Source: Congeria kusceri (lineage: Eukaryota; Mollusca; Bivalvia; Myida; Dreissenidae). From it: a stretch of 64,000 nt of DNA. Below the pieces are notes generated by a model that saw only the letters and a program-made list of their open reading frames with translations, had not been told where the DNA came from and ran no database searches. The stretch covers positions 24,660,427 through 24,724,426 of the forward strand of contig CM051030.1 of NCBI GenBank assembly GCA_027627225.1, read 5' to 3'. Positions 24,801 through 39,800 of the stretch are shown here, piece after piece; the stretch's first letter is position 1; each line of letters begins with the position of its first letter. Position numbers and translations under genes: made by a program.

Positions 24801-27800
24801 GGGGTCAAAGCGGGCTACGCCCCGGGGATCACATGGTTTATATAGAATATATAGCAAAAGGACTTTAAAAAATCTTCTCCTCTAAAACTGCAAGGCACAG
24901 AAGTTTCATATTTGGTATGAAACATCCTTTTGTGGTCCTTTCCAAAGTTTGTTCAAATTTTGCCCCTGGTGTGAAAACGGGCCACTCCCCGGGGTTAATA
25001 TTGTTTATGTAGAATTTTATATAATGCAAAATGACTTTAAAAATCCTCTCCTCTGAAACCAATAGGACCAAAGGTTTCATATTTGGTATGTAACATCCGA
25101 TAGTGATCCTCTACAGAGATTGTTCAAATTATTTCCCTGGGGTCAAAACTGGCTACGCCCCGGGGGTCACATTTTCTATATAGAATATATGGCAAAATGA
25201 CTTTAAATATCTTCTCCTCTAAACCACAAGGCCCAGAGGTTTCATATTTGGTATGTAACATCCTATAGTGGTCCTCTACAAAGGTGTTTCAAATTATGCC
25301 CCTGGGGTTAAAACTGACCAGGCCCCGGGGGTCACATATTTTATATATAATATAAAGCAAAATTACTTTAAAAATCTTCTTCTCTGAAACCGCAAGGCCC
25401 AGAGGTTTTATATTTGGTATGTAACATCCGTTAGTGGTCCTATACAAATTGTGTTCTAATTGACCCCCTGGGTTAAAAGCGAGATACGACCCGGGGGGCA
25501 CATGGTTTATGTAAAATATTAGAAATATGACTTTACAATCCTCTCCTCTGACACCGCGAGGCCCAGAGGTTTCATATTTGGTATGCAACATCTTATAGTG
25601 GTCCACTACAAAGTTTGTCAAAATTATGCCGCTTCGGTCAGAACTGGCCAAACCCCTGGGGTCACATTGCTTATATAAACTTAAATAGCAAAATGTCTTT
25701 AAAAATCTTCTTCTCTGAAACCGCAAGGCCCAGAGGTTTCATATTTGGTATGTAACATTCTATAGTGATCATCTACAAATAGTGTTCAAATGATGCCCCT
25801 GGGGTCAAAACTGCTCATGCCCCGGGGATCACATGGTTTATATCAAATGTAATAGCAATTGTCTTTAAACATCTTCTCCTCTGAAACCGCAAGGCGCAGA
25901 GGTTTCGTATTTGGTATGTTAAATCGTCAAGTGGTCCTCTACAAAGGTTGTTCAAATAACGCCCCATGGCTCAAAACTGACCACAACCCAGGGGTCACAT
26001 GGTATGTATAGACTTAAATCGCCAAATGACTTTAAATAAAGTGGGTTTGTACGATCTTATTAAATGTTCATACAAAAAAATATGAAAGTGAAATAAAACC
26101 GATAAAACGTTGATGAATAAAAAACTAGAATAAATGTTCTGAAGAACTGATATTCAAAAATCTTCGAAATTAGAGCTTTACGCGGTTAAAATACTTTGTG
26201 TATTCCAGTCGAAAACCCATTCATATACATTAAACAGGTACAATATTGGGAAAATCCCAATATTTGTTGTAAGTTGACTTTAGACATTGACAGAGCCTAT
26301 CCATACAAGGCAGCGGTAATAACAATAACAAATACACTTTTCGTGAAAATGTGTATATATAACGGGATTTTGAGTGGTTGTTTAAGACTTATATGAATAC
26401 ATTATTATATTAATATTAAACTACAATTTACAAATGCATCTTTGTATCGTTTCACACATTATTTAGTAGCCTGTTCCACAACTGTGTCAGTAACATCACA
26501 TCTTTGCAGTCCTTTCGAAAACGCAATAATTCCATTATAGTGTTATAGACTCAATCTATAAAGCATTTAGTTTTGTGGTTTGGGCCTTACTATAAACGGT
26601 TCACTGCGTATAGCACATGCTAAATAAGCACGATTTATCCATGTAAATGGTGCATAATTCATTCACTATGCGGATGTTTCAAATGGTATTCAAGCGGTGT
26701 TTCACCCACAATACGATTAAACGTATTGGTATCGGCATGGCGCTAGGAACAAATTTGTTGTTATAAAGAATGATACTGAAAAAAATATTGAGTATAGTAC
26801 ATATAATTGATTATTTTTTAACTTTCCTCCATCATATTCGTCCTTTCATTTGTGTTGTTAAAATATGTGATGTTGAAGTATTGAGATTGTTAACGTATAT
26901 ACCCCCTTTAAAATTATTCTCCGCTGAACCCGCAAGGCCTGGAGGTTTCATATTTGGTATGTAACTTCCAAATAGTGGTCCTCTACAAATATTGTTCAAG
27001 TTATGCCCCTGGGGTCAAATATGGTCAAGCCCCGTAGGTCACATGTTTCATATAGACTTAAATAGCAAAATGACTTTAAAAATCTTCTCCTCTGAAACGG
27101 CAAGGCCCACAGCTATCCTATATCTGGTACGTAACATTGCATAGTGGTCCTCTCCAAAGATTGTTCAAATTATGCCACTGGGGTCAAATCTGGCCACACC
27201 CGGAGGGGTCACATGCTTTATATAGACTGAAATAGCGAAATAACTTTTAAAATCTTTACCTGAAACCGCAAGGCCCTGAGGTTTGTTCAAGATTGTTCAT
27301 ATTATGCCCCTGGGATAAAAATAAGCCATTCCCGAGGAATGCAAATTCCAATTGGGTTACAAGGTCTCAGGTATGCATCCTAGGGCCCTTAGGGCCCTTT
27401 ACTTTATTATTATTATTACGACTGAGTGAAAACAATAAGTAATAAAATCATTCAGAGTAAAATTAAAACTTATACATTTCTAAACACTTTAACTTGCATC
27501 GACAATAAGCAAGATGAATATGCCAGGATTATAATAATTTCAGGATTCTACTGATATATTAGCTCCTGACCAATTTAAACCATTTATCAATTAATTCGAA
27601 CGCTGCATACTAGACAACTTTCTTCCGCGATTTTTAGTCTCAAAATTTGATCCTACACTGAAAGCGGTGAATTACCCGACGGTTTCAGCTCACCTGAGCA
27701 CTAAGTGCTCAGTGATCAATTTGTATAGGGGACCTCTCCTGCGTATGTAGTCCGTTTCGTTCTCATGATAGAGACTTCACTTTTTATCCAATCTTAACCA

Positions 27801-30800
27801 AACAATGCCCAGTGTATGACAATACAATCTCGAACGGGATTGTTTTTTTTTTTTTTATTGGGCTAGATCACACCAGTAACACTAGAGTTACTGCCCCTTT
27901 TTAATACAAAAAAGAGCAAAAATGCCGTTTTCCAACGTATAGACTTTATTTTCCATCCAATCTTAACCAAACTTTCACATTTTGTGCCTGACCATCAGAT
28001 CTCAGTAGACGCCATAGACGGGCCAGATCGTTTTCAAACACCGGAGTTATTGCCCTTTGTTTGGTATAAAATATACAAAAATGGACATTAATCAGGATAG
28101 AGAGTTCATTTTTCATCCAATCTTCACCAATCTATTTATCTATTTTATCTATTACCATGAGATTACAGTTGTAGTAGAATATAAGCGAGATCGGACCAGA
28201 AACTGCGGATTTTTTGCCCTTTGATTGTTAGAAAAATATGGAAAAATGGACATTATTCAGGATAGAGACTTCATTGTTCAACCAATCTTCTCCAATCTTG
28301 CACAGTTTGTCTATGACAATAAGATTAAAGCTGAAGTCGAATATAAGCAAAATCGGGCAAGAAACATCAGATTGATTGCCCTTTGTTTGTGATAAAATAA
28401 AAAAAGGGCATTATTCGGGATAGCGACTTCATTTTTCATCCAAACTTCACCAATCGTGCACAGCTTGTATATGAATGTAAGATCACAGGTGAAGTGGAAT
28501 ATAAGAATGATCGGGTCAGAAACACTGGAGTTATTGCCCATTGTGTATCGAGAACAAATTCAACAAGTTATCAATGATTGGCTTGCATACGTTTTTTTTT
28601 AATGTTTACCAAACTTACACTGTTTGAGTATGACCATAAACATTGATTGATGAAATTTGATTTCCAACAATTGCAAACCTTACATGAAGTTATTTGTACA
28701 TGCAACATTGATGGCTTCAGAGCCTGCATTAACATCATTAATATCATCACTAGACAGAAAATTATCGAAGAAAACGCAAAACTTGACCTTATAGCACAGC
28801 CAACGCGATAGGCCTTTCCCAAAACTAGGTGATCTCTTTTGGAAACTAAAACCCAAAGGTCATATCCGCAAATTTGAAACCCGACTTCCGACGACTTTTT
28901 TCCTAGCTTGCCATATAAAGTATTATATATCTAAGACCAAGCGGCTTTCAAAACGTGTAATGGAAATTGTTTAAACAATATGTTTTGATTAAATATTAAA
29001 AACAAATCATAGAGGATATATGTTACAAAAATGAATTAGTCGAACTTAATGTAGTATTGTTTTAAACTCATTACAAGGGCCATATGTCCATATGACAGGT
29101 ATCCGGAAAAAAATATCTCCTTGCCTCGTCTTAAAAGGTTGTTTTACGGTTGTTTTCCATACTTAAACACCACGAATGAACACATGTTCTGTCAATGGAT
29201 ATTTATTTATCTATCTGAAGAGGGGGTCATCAAAATACCAAAGCCACAAACCGCGGGGATCTTATCAAAATGCCTTAGAACAATACCGCTAATCCGATGC
29301 AATGGCGTAATTCATTGATGATAAAGATCTACAGAGACAACTAACATGTCATACTTTGTCTCCATTGTTTGCGTCTCAAATTAAAGTTTTACATTTTAAA
29401 ATGTTGTTTTCTCCGTTGTTGTTCTTTACCTATCATCCTATGAAATTTCGCCACCTTATTGAATAGAACTAAACATAATTAAATGAATCAAACAATTTTT
29501 GGAATTAATAAATTGGTTGGAATTAAAGAGTGAAATAACATAGCACAGCATTTAATATTTAGAAGAATAGCAAGGTTGTGTACATTTAAGAGCTCATCGT
29601 GCTTTTTTTCTCTAAAACATACGGGAATTAGCTGCTACGAGAATACAATTGTGTTTGTTTACAAAGATTCCGACAGAAATGAAGAAATACTCTCTGTAAT
29701 ACAACATCAGTTATAACATTTACGAGGAGTGAATTCATATTTAGTTATTGGAGTATTGTGTTAATGGTAAATTTAACCCTTCAAACGAAGTTTTTTTTTA
29801 GGGGGGATATATAGGAAAGAGCTTGTCGGTCTGTCGGTCTGTTGCTTTTTTGTTTTAGCATGATAACTCAAGAAAGGCTGGACATGTTCAAATATTTTTT
29901 GGTTTACATGTGTAACGTCATAGAATACAGGTCAAGTTCGATGCTGGTTACAAACCACTAAATTTTGACAGAGTTATGTCCCCTTTTCGACTGAAAATTC
30001 CCTTAAAACACGGTTTCCGGATGATAACTAAAAAAAGTCTTGACATATTCAAATAATTTTAATACACATGTGAAACATCATAGAATGCAAGTCAAGTTCG
30101 AATTTGGTTTTCAAACCACTAAATTTTGAGTTATGGCCCCTTTTGACAGAAAATTTCCTAAAAACATGATTTCCGGACGATAACTCAAGAATGGCTTAAC
30201 ATATTCAAATAATTTTTGGTATACATGTGTAGCATCATAAAATACCCATCAAGTTTGACTTTGGTTACAAACCACTAGATTTTGACAGAGTTTATGGCCC
30301 TTTATTTGACTTAAATTCCCTAAGCACATGGTTTCTTGACGATAACTCAACAATGGCTTTACATATTTAGATACGTATTGGTACACTTGTGTAGCATCAT
30401 AAAATACAGGTCAAGTTCGACTTTGGTTACAAACCACTAAATTTGGCACAGTTTTTGACTTAAATTCCCGATTAACATGGACAATAACTCATGAAAGGCT
30501 TCACATATTTAAATTATTTTTGGTACATAGGTGTAACATCATAAAATACAGATTAAGTTCAACTTTGGTTACAAACCACTCAATGATGACAGAGTTATGG
30601 CTCCTATCGAAATTAAATTTTTCCAAATACACTGTTGACCATTCACAAATTAAAGCATTCTCTCTCCGTTCATTTCTTTCGAATGGATGCCATAGTTTTG
30701 TGAAAAGACCATAATGTGGGGTATACCCGTCACTCTCGTGATAATTCTAGGTAATAAGAAACTTGCTTTGTTAAATTATATTTCAAGAGTATAACAAAGC

Positions 30801-33800
30801 ATGTTCAAGCACCTTATAATATTTACCCAGAGATCTATTAACAAACTTTTATTGATATATATTTGTTTATTGATAGATCGTTGATTAAGCACACAACAAG
30901 AATATCTGCAACGAAAATAGCTTTAAAGTTAAACACAAATGTGTATGGAATTTAAATAACAAGATGCTGTGACAAACATCGGAATTGCGCTCAAGCTTTC
31001 TGTGATCATACCTTATTTTTATAATTTTAGTCGCCAGAAGAATGTTAGCTTAGTGTTACTTACCGGCTTTCTACTGGTCCCTACTTTTCCTACTTTATCT
31101 ACTTTTTCCTACTTTTTAGCTCACCTGAGCAAGTGCTCATGGTGAGCTTTTGTGATCGCCCGTTGTTAGTCGTCCGTGCGTCCGTGCGTTAGTGCGTGCG
31201 TGCGTCAGTCGTAAACTTTTCATTCAAACAACATCTCCTCCTAAACCACTCGGCAGATTTTCACGAAAACTTCACACGAATGATCATTAGGTGACCTCTT
31301 TCAAAGTTGTTCAAACCGTTGCGGTCCGCTGCATATCTGTAGGCCACTAGAGCCAAAAATAGATTTTAAAAGTGATAACTTTAAAAATCTTCTTCTCACA
31401 GGGCCCAGAGGTTTCACATTTAGTATATGACATACTATAGGGGTCCTCTACAAAGATTGTTCAAATTGTACCCCTGGGGTCAAAACGGGCCACGCCCCGG
31501 GGGTCATATGGTTTATATCGAATATAATGCAAAATGACTTTTAAAATCTTCTCCTCTGAAACAAAAAGGCTCAGAGGTTTCATATTTGGTATCTAACATT
31601 CTATGTGGTCCTCTACAAAGATTGTTTAAATTATGTTACTTGGGTCATAACTGGCCACGCCCCGGAGGTCACATGGTTTTTGTAGAATTTATAGCAAAAT
31701 GACTTTAAAAATCTTCTCCTCAGAAACTGCAAGGCCAAGAGGTTTCATATTTGGTATGTAACATCTTTAAGTGGTCGTTTACAAAGTTTGTTCAAATTAT
31801 GCCCCTGGGGTCAAAACGGGCAATCCCCCAGGGGTCACATGGTTTATTTAAGGATTGAATTTAAGTTTGGTTGCGTTCATGCGATTATGAACGCATGGTC
31901 AAACTGGCAAATCCATGATGCGCGCTAGCGCTTCATGGATAATTTGCCAGTTTGACCATTGCGTTCATAATCGCATGAACTCAACCAAAATTAATTTCAG
32001 TCCTTATATTTACATTATATTTGGGTTGATTTCATAGCATTCCTTTATATTGTTTTTGTTTAACATGCATTTTATTGCCATTCTTAGAGGAATATTACGC
32101 ACAGCAGTTTTCGTATGGGAATAGCGAAGCACCGCCCCTTGTAACCGAATTTCACAAAAAAGATTGCAAACTACGATTAATAAAATAGTTTCCTACAAAG
32201 GTGTCATTTTCTCCTTATTTTACATTCAATTTGCTGCGACAAATGAAATTTTATGTAAACATTATAAGTCATAACAATTTTATTTTCCATGCATAAATCA
32301 TACAGTATCGCTGCAAAACTAAAAAAGTAACTTAAACATTTGCAAACATAACAGTGTCATCAAGAAGAACTGCTATTTCGGCCGTTATAGCCAACAAGCA
32401 CCAAACAATATTAATGCTTTAGAAAGTTTAGTATAAAATAAGAGGTGAATTGTTAGTAAGACAACAGTAAATTCACATCATGAATACTTCTTTACGGTAC
32501 TGTACCTCAGTTTAGTTCTGACACTTTAAAATCACACAATTCCTAGGCTGAGAGTTTAACAGATCCTGGATAATCCTCTTTAATTATTAACAACAGATGG
32601 AGACTTACATCCTTTTAAATGCTTTAAATCCACGCTTTAGTATCCAAATCTTCACTCTGCGAGAAAAATTCTAAACAATCCACAAATGACATCACTAAAC
32701 AAGTGATGACGTGTAAGCTAGGTCATCGATCAATAGCATCCACACGGGCGTATCGAAGCTCTTTGCTTTGCCTGGGCATAACTTGTCTTAGAAAGGATAA
32801 CATTTTAAGATAAATCTCACCATGCATTTTCTTCTTATTGTACATGTCAAACAATTCATCATTATTAACTGTGATATAAAAGCACAATAAATTAGACGAT
32901 CTACATGCAACTAGCAAATAGACACATCAATGTGAAATCAATTCCATTTTAAAGCTACGTTCGTGAACCGATGTTACGTCATGAAGATTTTCTGTGGTTG
33001 CTTCTTAGAAAAGTAATGGTTACCTAAAATACCATAACATGTACACATTATATGCTAGCGAACTGGCTTTATTTAATAATAACACTTGTAGACCTTGAAT
33101 GATAGAATCCATTCATGCAAAAGTGAAAAAAGTCAATTGATTATTGTAGAAGTAGAAATTGAAAGAAATGTTCATGTAAACGTATTACTTATAAAAAAAC
33201 ATGTAATCAAACGTTAACAATAAATGCAAAGAAGAGTAACATTTAACAATATAAGACATCTAAGTTCATGTAAATATTCTTGTCGAAATATAATTTGCAT
33301 AAAAATAGGACACGCAGATATTACTACGCCGGTGATTAGTCATTGCGTTCATACGATTATGAATGCATACCCCTATTAAAATGCTTATGCAATGTAAATA
33401 TATAGAATATATAGCAAAATGACTTTAAAAATCGTCTCTGAAACCACAAAGCCCAGAGGTTTCATATTTGAAATGTAACATCTTATAGTGGTCCTCTACA
33501 AATGTTGTTCAGTTTATGCCCCTGGGGTCAAAACTGGCCACGCCCCGGGGGTCACATGATTTATATAGACTTAAATAGTAAAATGACCTTCAAAATCTTC
33601 TCCCTAGAATCCGCAAGGCCCAGAGGTTTCTTATTTGGTATGCAACATTGTATAGTGGTTCTCTACAAAGATTATTCAAATTATGCACTTGGGTCAAAAC
33701 TGGCCGTGCCCCGGAGATCACATGGTTTATATACACTTAAATCGCAAAATGTCTTTAAAAAACTTCTCTTCTGAAACCGCAAGGCTAAGAGATTTCGTAT

Positions 33801-36800
33801 TTGGTATGTAACATACTATAGTGGTCCCCTACAAAGATTGTTCAAGTTATGCCCCATGGGTAAGAAATGACCACACCTTAGGGGTCACATGACTTATATA
33901 GACTTAAATAGCAAAATGATTTTAAATGTATTATCCTCTCAAACCGCAAGGCCCAGAGGTTTCATATTTGGTATATAACATCCTATTGTGGTTCTTTTCA
34001 AAGATTGTTAACATTATGCCCCTGGGGTCAAAATTGGTCACGCCCTGGGGGTCACATGGTTTATACAAACTTTAATAGCAAAATGTCTTTAAAAATCTTC
34101 TCTGAAACCACAAGACCCAGAGGTTTCATATTTGGTATGTAACATCCTAGAGTGGTTCTCTACAAATGTTGTTCAGATTATGCTCCTGGGGTCAAAACTA
34201 CCCATGCCCCGGGGGTGACATTATTTATATAGACTTAAATAGTAAAATTACCTTAAAAATCTTCTCCCTAGAAACCGCAACGCCCAGAGGTTTCATATTT
34301 GGTATGTAACATCCTATAGTGGTCCTCTACAAAAAATGTTCAAATTATTCCCCTGGAGTCAAACCTGAACATGCCCCGGGCTCACCTGATTTATATAGAC
34401 TTACATATCAAAATGACTTTACAATTCTTCTCCTCATAAACTGCAAGGCCCAGCCGTTTCATATTTGGTATGTTACATTGCATAGTGGTTCTCTCCAAAT
34501 ATTGTTCATATTATGCACCTGGGGTCAAACCTGGCCACATCCGAGGGGTCACATGGTTTATATAGACTTAAATAGCAAAATGACTTTAAAAATATTTACC
34601 TGAAACTGCAAGGCCCAGAGGTTTGTTCAAGATCGTTCAAATTATGCCCTTGGGATAAATATAAGCCACGCCTCGGGGATGCAAATTCCTATTGGGTTAC
34701 AAGGTCTCATGTGAGCGTCCTATGGCCCTCAGGGCCCTCTTGTTATTGTTGACTCTAAAAGTCCCCCATCTGAGGGTTGAGGTACTCTGCCCTCAAACCA
34801 GAGAGAGACCCCTGGAGCTTGTCTCTGTCATTGCCAATACTCAGGTGACCGCTTTTAGCCATAATGGCCCTCTTGTTTCCTAATGTGACTTAATTGAAAA
34901 CTTTAAAAATCTTTTTGTCAGAAACCACTGGGTGGATTTCAAAATAATATCAGACAAATGTTCCTTGGATGGTCCTGTACAAAAATACTTCAAATTATTT
35001 TGATTCGTTACAAAACATGTCTGCCAGGGGGCGGGGCCTTTTTTTCTTAAATGACACTATAGAAATTTTTTTAAATCTTCTTGTCAGAAACCACTGGTCA
35101 GATTTTCAAATAATTTTACACAAATGTTCCTTGTGTGGTCCTTTACCAAAATACTTCAAATTATATTCATTCGTTGAAAAACATAGCCGCCAGAGGGCGG
35201 TGACCTTTTCCGTATATGGCTTTATTAAAAACTTAAAAATATTCTTGTCAGTAACCACTGGTTGAAATTCAAAATAATTTCACACACATGTCCCATGGGT
35301 GACACTCTTCCGAAATACTTGAAATTATTTTGATGCATTAAAAACATGGCTCCAGGGGATGGGATCGGTTTCCTGATATGGCTATATTGAAATCTTAGAA
35401 AATCTTCTTGTCAGTAACCACTGGTTGGATTTTAAAATAATTTCACAGAAATGTTCATTGGGCAACCCTCTACTAAAATACTTCAAATTATTTTGATACG
35501 TTGAAAAGCATGGCTACCAGGAGGCGAGGCACTTTTGCTTATATGGCTTTTTTGAAACATAAACAATCTTCTTGTCAGTAACTACTCGTTGGATTTTGAA
35601 ATAATTTCATACAAATGTTCCTTGGGCGACGCTCTATCAAAATACTTAAGATTGTTTTGATACATAAAAAACATTTACCCAGGGGTCGGCGCCTTTTCCT
35701 TATATGGGTATATTGAAGACTTTAAAAATCTTCCTGTCAGAAACCAATGGTTGAATTGCGAAATAATTTCACAGAATTGTTCCTTTGGTGACCCTCTATC
35801 AAATTCCTTCAATTTATTATGATTTGAAAAGCAACAACAAAAACCATCGCTCCAATGATAGTAGTTGTCTATATATGGCTTGAATGAAAACTTTGCAAAT
35901 ATTCTATGACCACTAGTAGAATTTTGAAATAATTTCACACACAAAATGTTTCATAGATGACTATTATATACCAAATTCCTTCACATTATTTGGATATGCT
36001 AGTGGTCCATCAATGATGTTGGTGGTCAACTTTTACTTCACCTCCGAACATGCATTATGATTCATTAAAGCCGCAGTCCAGAAATATGTTACTAACATAA
36101 AACTTTGGAGAAATTGTTTCTAATGGACATCTTACCGATAAAAATTCAAAAAAACGCATTGAAATCGATATAATATTAACTTTTTGGTAACATTATATCG
36201 TATAGATATCTGTATGTGATAGCTGGTGATGCCTCTGAAGTAAGACAGCATGTACATAAGTGTATATTCCGTTCGTATCAAGCGTTTTAAAACATACATA
36301 TTATAAAATGCCTTTTGTAAATAAGAAAGAGTTTTCAGACTAATGGCAATTTAAGATGTGTTTAATTATATTATATGGACTACGGCTTTAAACTCAGGTG
36401 AGCGACCCGGGGCCACCTTGGCCCTTTTGTTTTAAAAACCCAAATGTGTTCATATAATGTATGAAGTAATACAATCTGACATATTTATGTACATTAATGC
36501 ATTTTTTGTTTTCATGAAATCACTTGTTTTTATCGAAACCGTCCATATTAAAAAAAAAAAATCCCATATCATTGGCAAATGATTGCACATTGTTAATATA
36601 AAACATCCTGTTATTCAAAACATTGTCTAGCACATTATTAGTGCATAGTTAAATAATTGTGTGAGCTTTAATTGTTTCCCAATTAATTCTATGGTCATAC
36701 ATGTAATGTATGTTATGTCAAAATGTGTAGTTGGTTGGCCCTCTTCCCAAATACTTCAAATTATTTTGGTTCGTTAACAAAACATGGCCGCCAGTGGGCG

Positions 36801-39800
36801 GGGCATTTTTCCTTATATGGCTTAATTGAAACCATTAAAAATCTTCTTGTCAGTAACCACAAATCGCCAGGGGATTGGGCCTTTTTCTTGATATGGACCA
36901 TATTGAAAACCAGACATGCCATAATTGTTTCAGGCCAAAACGGGACATTGAAAACAAATCGGCGGGATATTTAGCGGGACACCTTAATAATGTTACTTTG
37001 TCGCAGGGTCTATGGATCGCGATCGCAATATTTATTGTCATATCATTGATGTACATAATACATGACCACTGTTAAATGTGTGGTACTAATTGGATAATTA
37101 ATGAAGTATACAAATCTTGATTTAAAAACATGTATATTTTATTTGTTTTGTTCTTGCAAAAACGGCGGGAAATTTTCCTTTTTCACGTCGTGCCAACGTG
37201 CGTCAAATGTTAAAAGACCTTCTGCACCTGTAAAGTTACCAAAAGGTGTAAATAATACACACAAAGATGTTAAGTTTATAGTAGAAGGAAATGTGGCAGG
37301 TTCAATAAATTTCAAATTGCGTTATAACGACGCGTATAATAAAGTCGAATCCAAAACGTCTATCCGAATTTTACTGTTCATATGACGTAAATACAAATTC
37401 CATATAGAGGTAAAATGCACATATACATTTTGACCTTTGTGAACTTTGTGAAAATCCTTTGTTTTGCAAGAAAAGCGTTCGAAAATTATGCTGGCATGTA
37501 CAACGTCACGACATCCGCATGGAAAGCGTGGAAGTATTGACTGCCATATAAAAACTCTATAGTGCCGACAACTTTGAGATCTTTACTATTGAATAAAAGT
37601 TTCGTAGCGCATAACATCAAAATTAGGTATCTGTATATGGAACATTTGCAGTAAACATTTCCTCTTGAACGATAAAAAACAAAACAGCCCGATCGTTAAC
37701 GTAATTGTCCTTCAGATAGGTCAGTATTGATCTATGACATAAGTTACTGTATGCACCCTCCACATGACTAACGGCAATTAGTGACCGCAGATTATATGAC
37801 CACCATCCCGCGAAAGCGTGGCAATACACCGCAGTTTTGGTTATCATTACTGCTCCTCTTTCACACGCGGCTAGCGGGCATTGTTGTCATAGGGACCAAT
37901 TAAGGTATTAACGATAAGGAGTAAATTGTTGACCCAATGCAACTTTTATTGCACGATTTTTGTGATTGACCGGGACAAAATCCATCTGAGCAAGACGCCG
38001 GGACGACACTCGTGAAAGCGGGACAATACTGGCGAGACCGGAACATATCGCATGCATGTAAAAACTTTAACAAAACTTTGTTGTCAGAAAGCATTGCTTG
38101 TATTTCAAAATAATTAAATATAAATGTTCCTTGAGTGTCCTTTACCAAATATATCCATTTATTTTGATTCGTTAAAAAAAACTTGGTCGCCAGGGGGCGG
38201 GGCATTTTTCTTGATGGCTATATTGAAAATTAAAAAATCTGCTTGTCAGTAACCACTTGTTAGATTTTGAAATATTTCACAGAAATGTTCCTTGGATCGT
38301 GCTCTACCAAAATACATCAATTTTTTTTTTGAATTGTTAAACAACATGGCCCCCAGGGGCAGATTTGTTTTCTTACATGCCTATATTAAAGACTAAAAAA
38401 TATTCTTGACATAAACCACTCGTTGGATTTGGATATTACTTCACAGACATGTTCATTGGGTGACCCTCTACCAAATTCCTTCAATGTATCGTGGTTTGTT
38501 AAAAAAACAAACATGGCTGCCAGGGTTAGAGTAGTTTTCGTTATATGGCTTTATTTAAAACTTTGAAAATATTATGTAACCACTATCTTGATTTTGAAAT
38601 AATTCAACAGAAATGTGCCATTATGATTCATTAAACTCAGGTGAGCGAGCCAGGGCTGTTTTGGCCCTCTTATTTTGATTTGTTAAAATTATGGCTGTTA
38701 GTGGTCCATCATAATCATTTGTTGTCAACTTTTAAATTCAAACAGATTTGAACACGCTATAGCATTCTTAAAAGCCAAGTATATTGCCTTAAACTCATGT
38801 GGCAAATAGATCCTTATTGAAGGAATTGGCGTTTTCTTTTAAGACAAATGGTTTGTGTGATTATGTTGGCAATCAATTTCATCTACATATATTTCAGTTG
38901 GAGTTTCATGGGTGAGACTTACCCCAGACCTTGCCAGTTTGTCAGTAATTGCTGGTAACGACGAATTTTGAGTGTCTTCAATTTTGTCAAGTGTATCAGT
39001 TTTAATCTGACTGAATTCCGAAAAACTCATTTCTCGATTTACACGAATCGAGAAAATAAATCGGTATGGCGACATGTTTGACGACATGTCATTTTCTCTG
39101 TTTATTTTAATTATAATACCCATTTAAATAACATTTTATATTTGTATTGTCGGGTGGATTTAAATATGTATTTTTATTCGAATTATATTCCAACAGAATG
39201 ATTTTTTGTTCAACAATAGTGGCTGTAAAATATATATGTTAAAACAATTCATGAGTTCATTTTTAAAAGAACTTAAATTCAATTTATTAGATAGAACATA
39301 TTTGTGACTTAATTCTGTAAAGTGCAGTTATGGTGTATTTATTAATGTTTTTAATGCTATTTAAATATGTTTTAAATAAGATTTTTATAGATTTTGATAT
39401 TTAATAATTAATTAATTAATGTGTTAATTTTTGAAGTTTAAAAATGTTAGAATTATTTTCTTGGTTCATTCGTGCATTGATTATTATCTAAAAAACATAA
39501 TCTCTGAACAGTCGGCGAAACTGAAATCATCAGAAATAATTATTATTATAAAAAAAAATATAATAATAATATATTTGAAACTCGAATCTAGCGAATAAAA
39601 ACGTTTTTTATACAGTTAAATAATGTCTTTTAAACACAGTGGTGACAATTAATTACATCATATTTATAATAATTTAATGTTTGCATAAATATTATTTTAT
39701 TATACCTATGTCACATAAATTTGAGATTGAGCTCGCATGATTAGTGGGGTTAACATTCAACGCAATCAACTTCTTTTGTAATGGATTGCGAACGTAAATA

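Larger units (their letters stand above)
31112..34742. repeat. Family B element with full head and tail, split by an insertion
   Basis: The head TTAGCTCACCTGAGCAAGTG, with GCTCATGGTGAGC and a CGTGCGTCCGTGCG stretch, is followed by three monomers (to 31849). The array resumes at about 33400 with eight more and ends in the same tail as at 27350. That tail has TTGGGTTACAAGGTCTCA and then TGGCCCTCAGGGCCCTCTTG. The monomer broken at GGTTTA resumes at TATAGAATATATAGC, so 31850-33400 is an insertion. Confidence 0.88.

Noticed and set aside
23780..26040. Open frames with repeated RGV/CDPRG-type peptides on the minus strand.
   Set aside because: They arise from the 167-bp tandem units and are broken by stops at irregular places; not a repeat protein gene.
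23780..26040. Regularly spaced repeats considered as a CRISPR array.
   Set aside because: Units are contiguous 167-bp monomers without unique spacers, in a eukaryotic intron.
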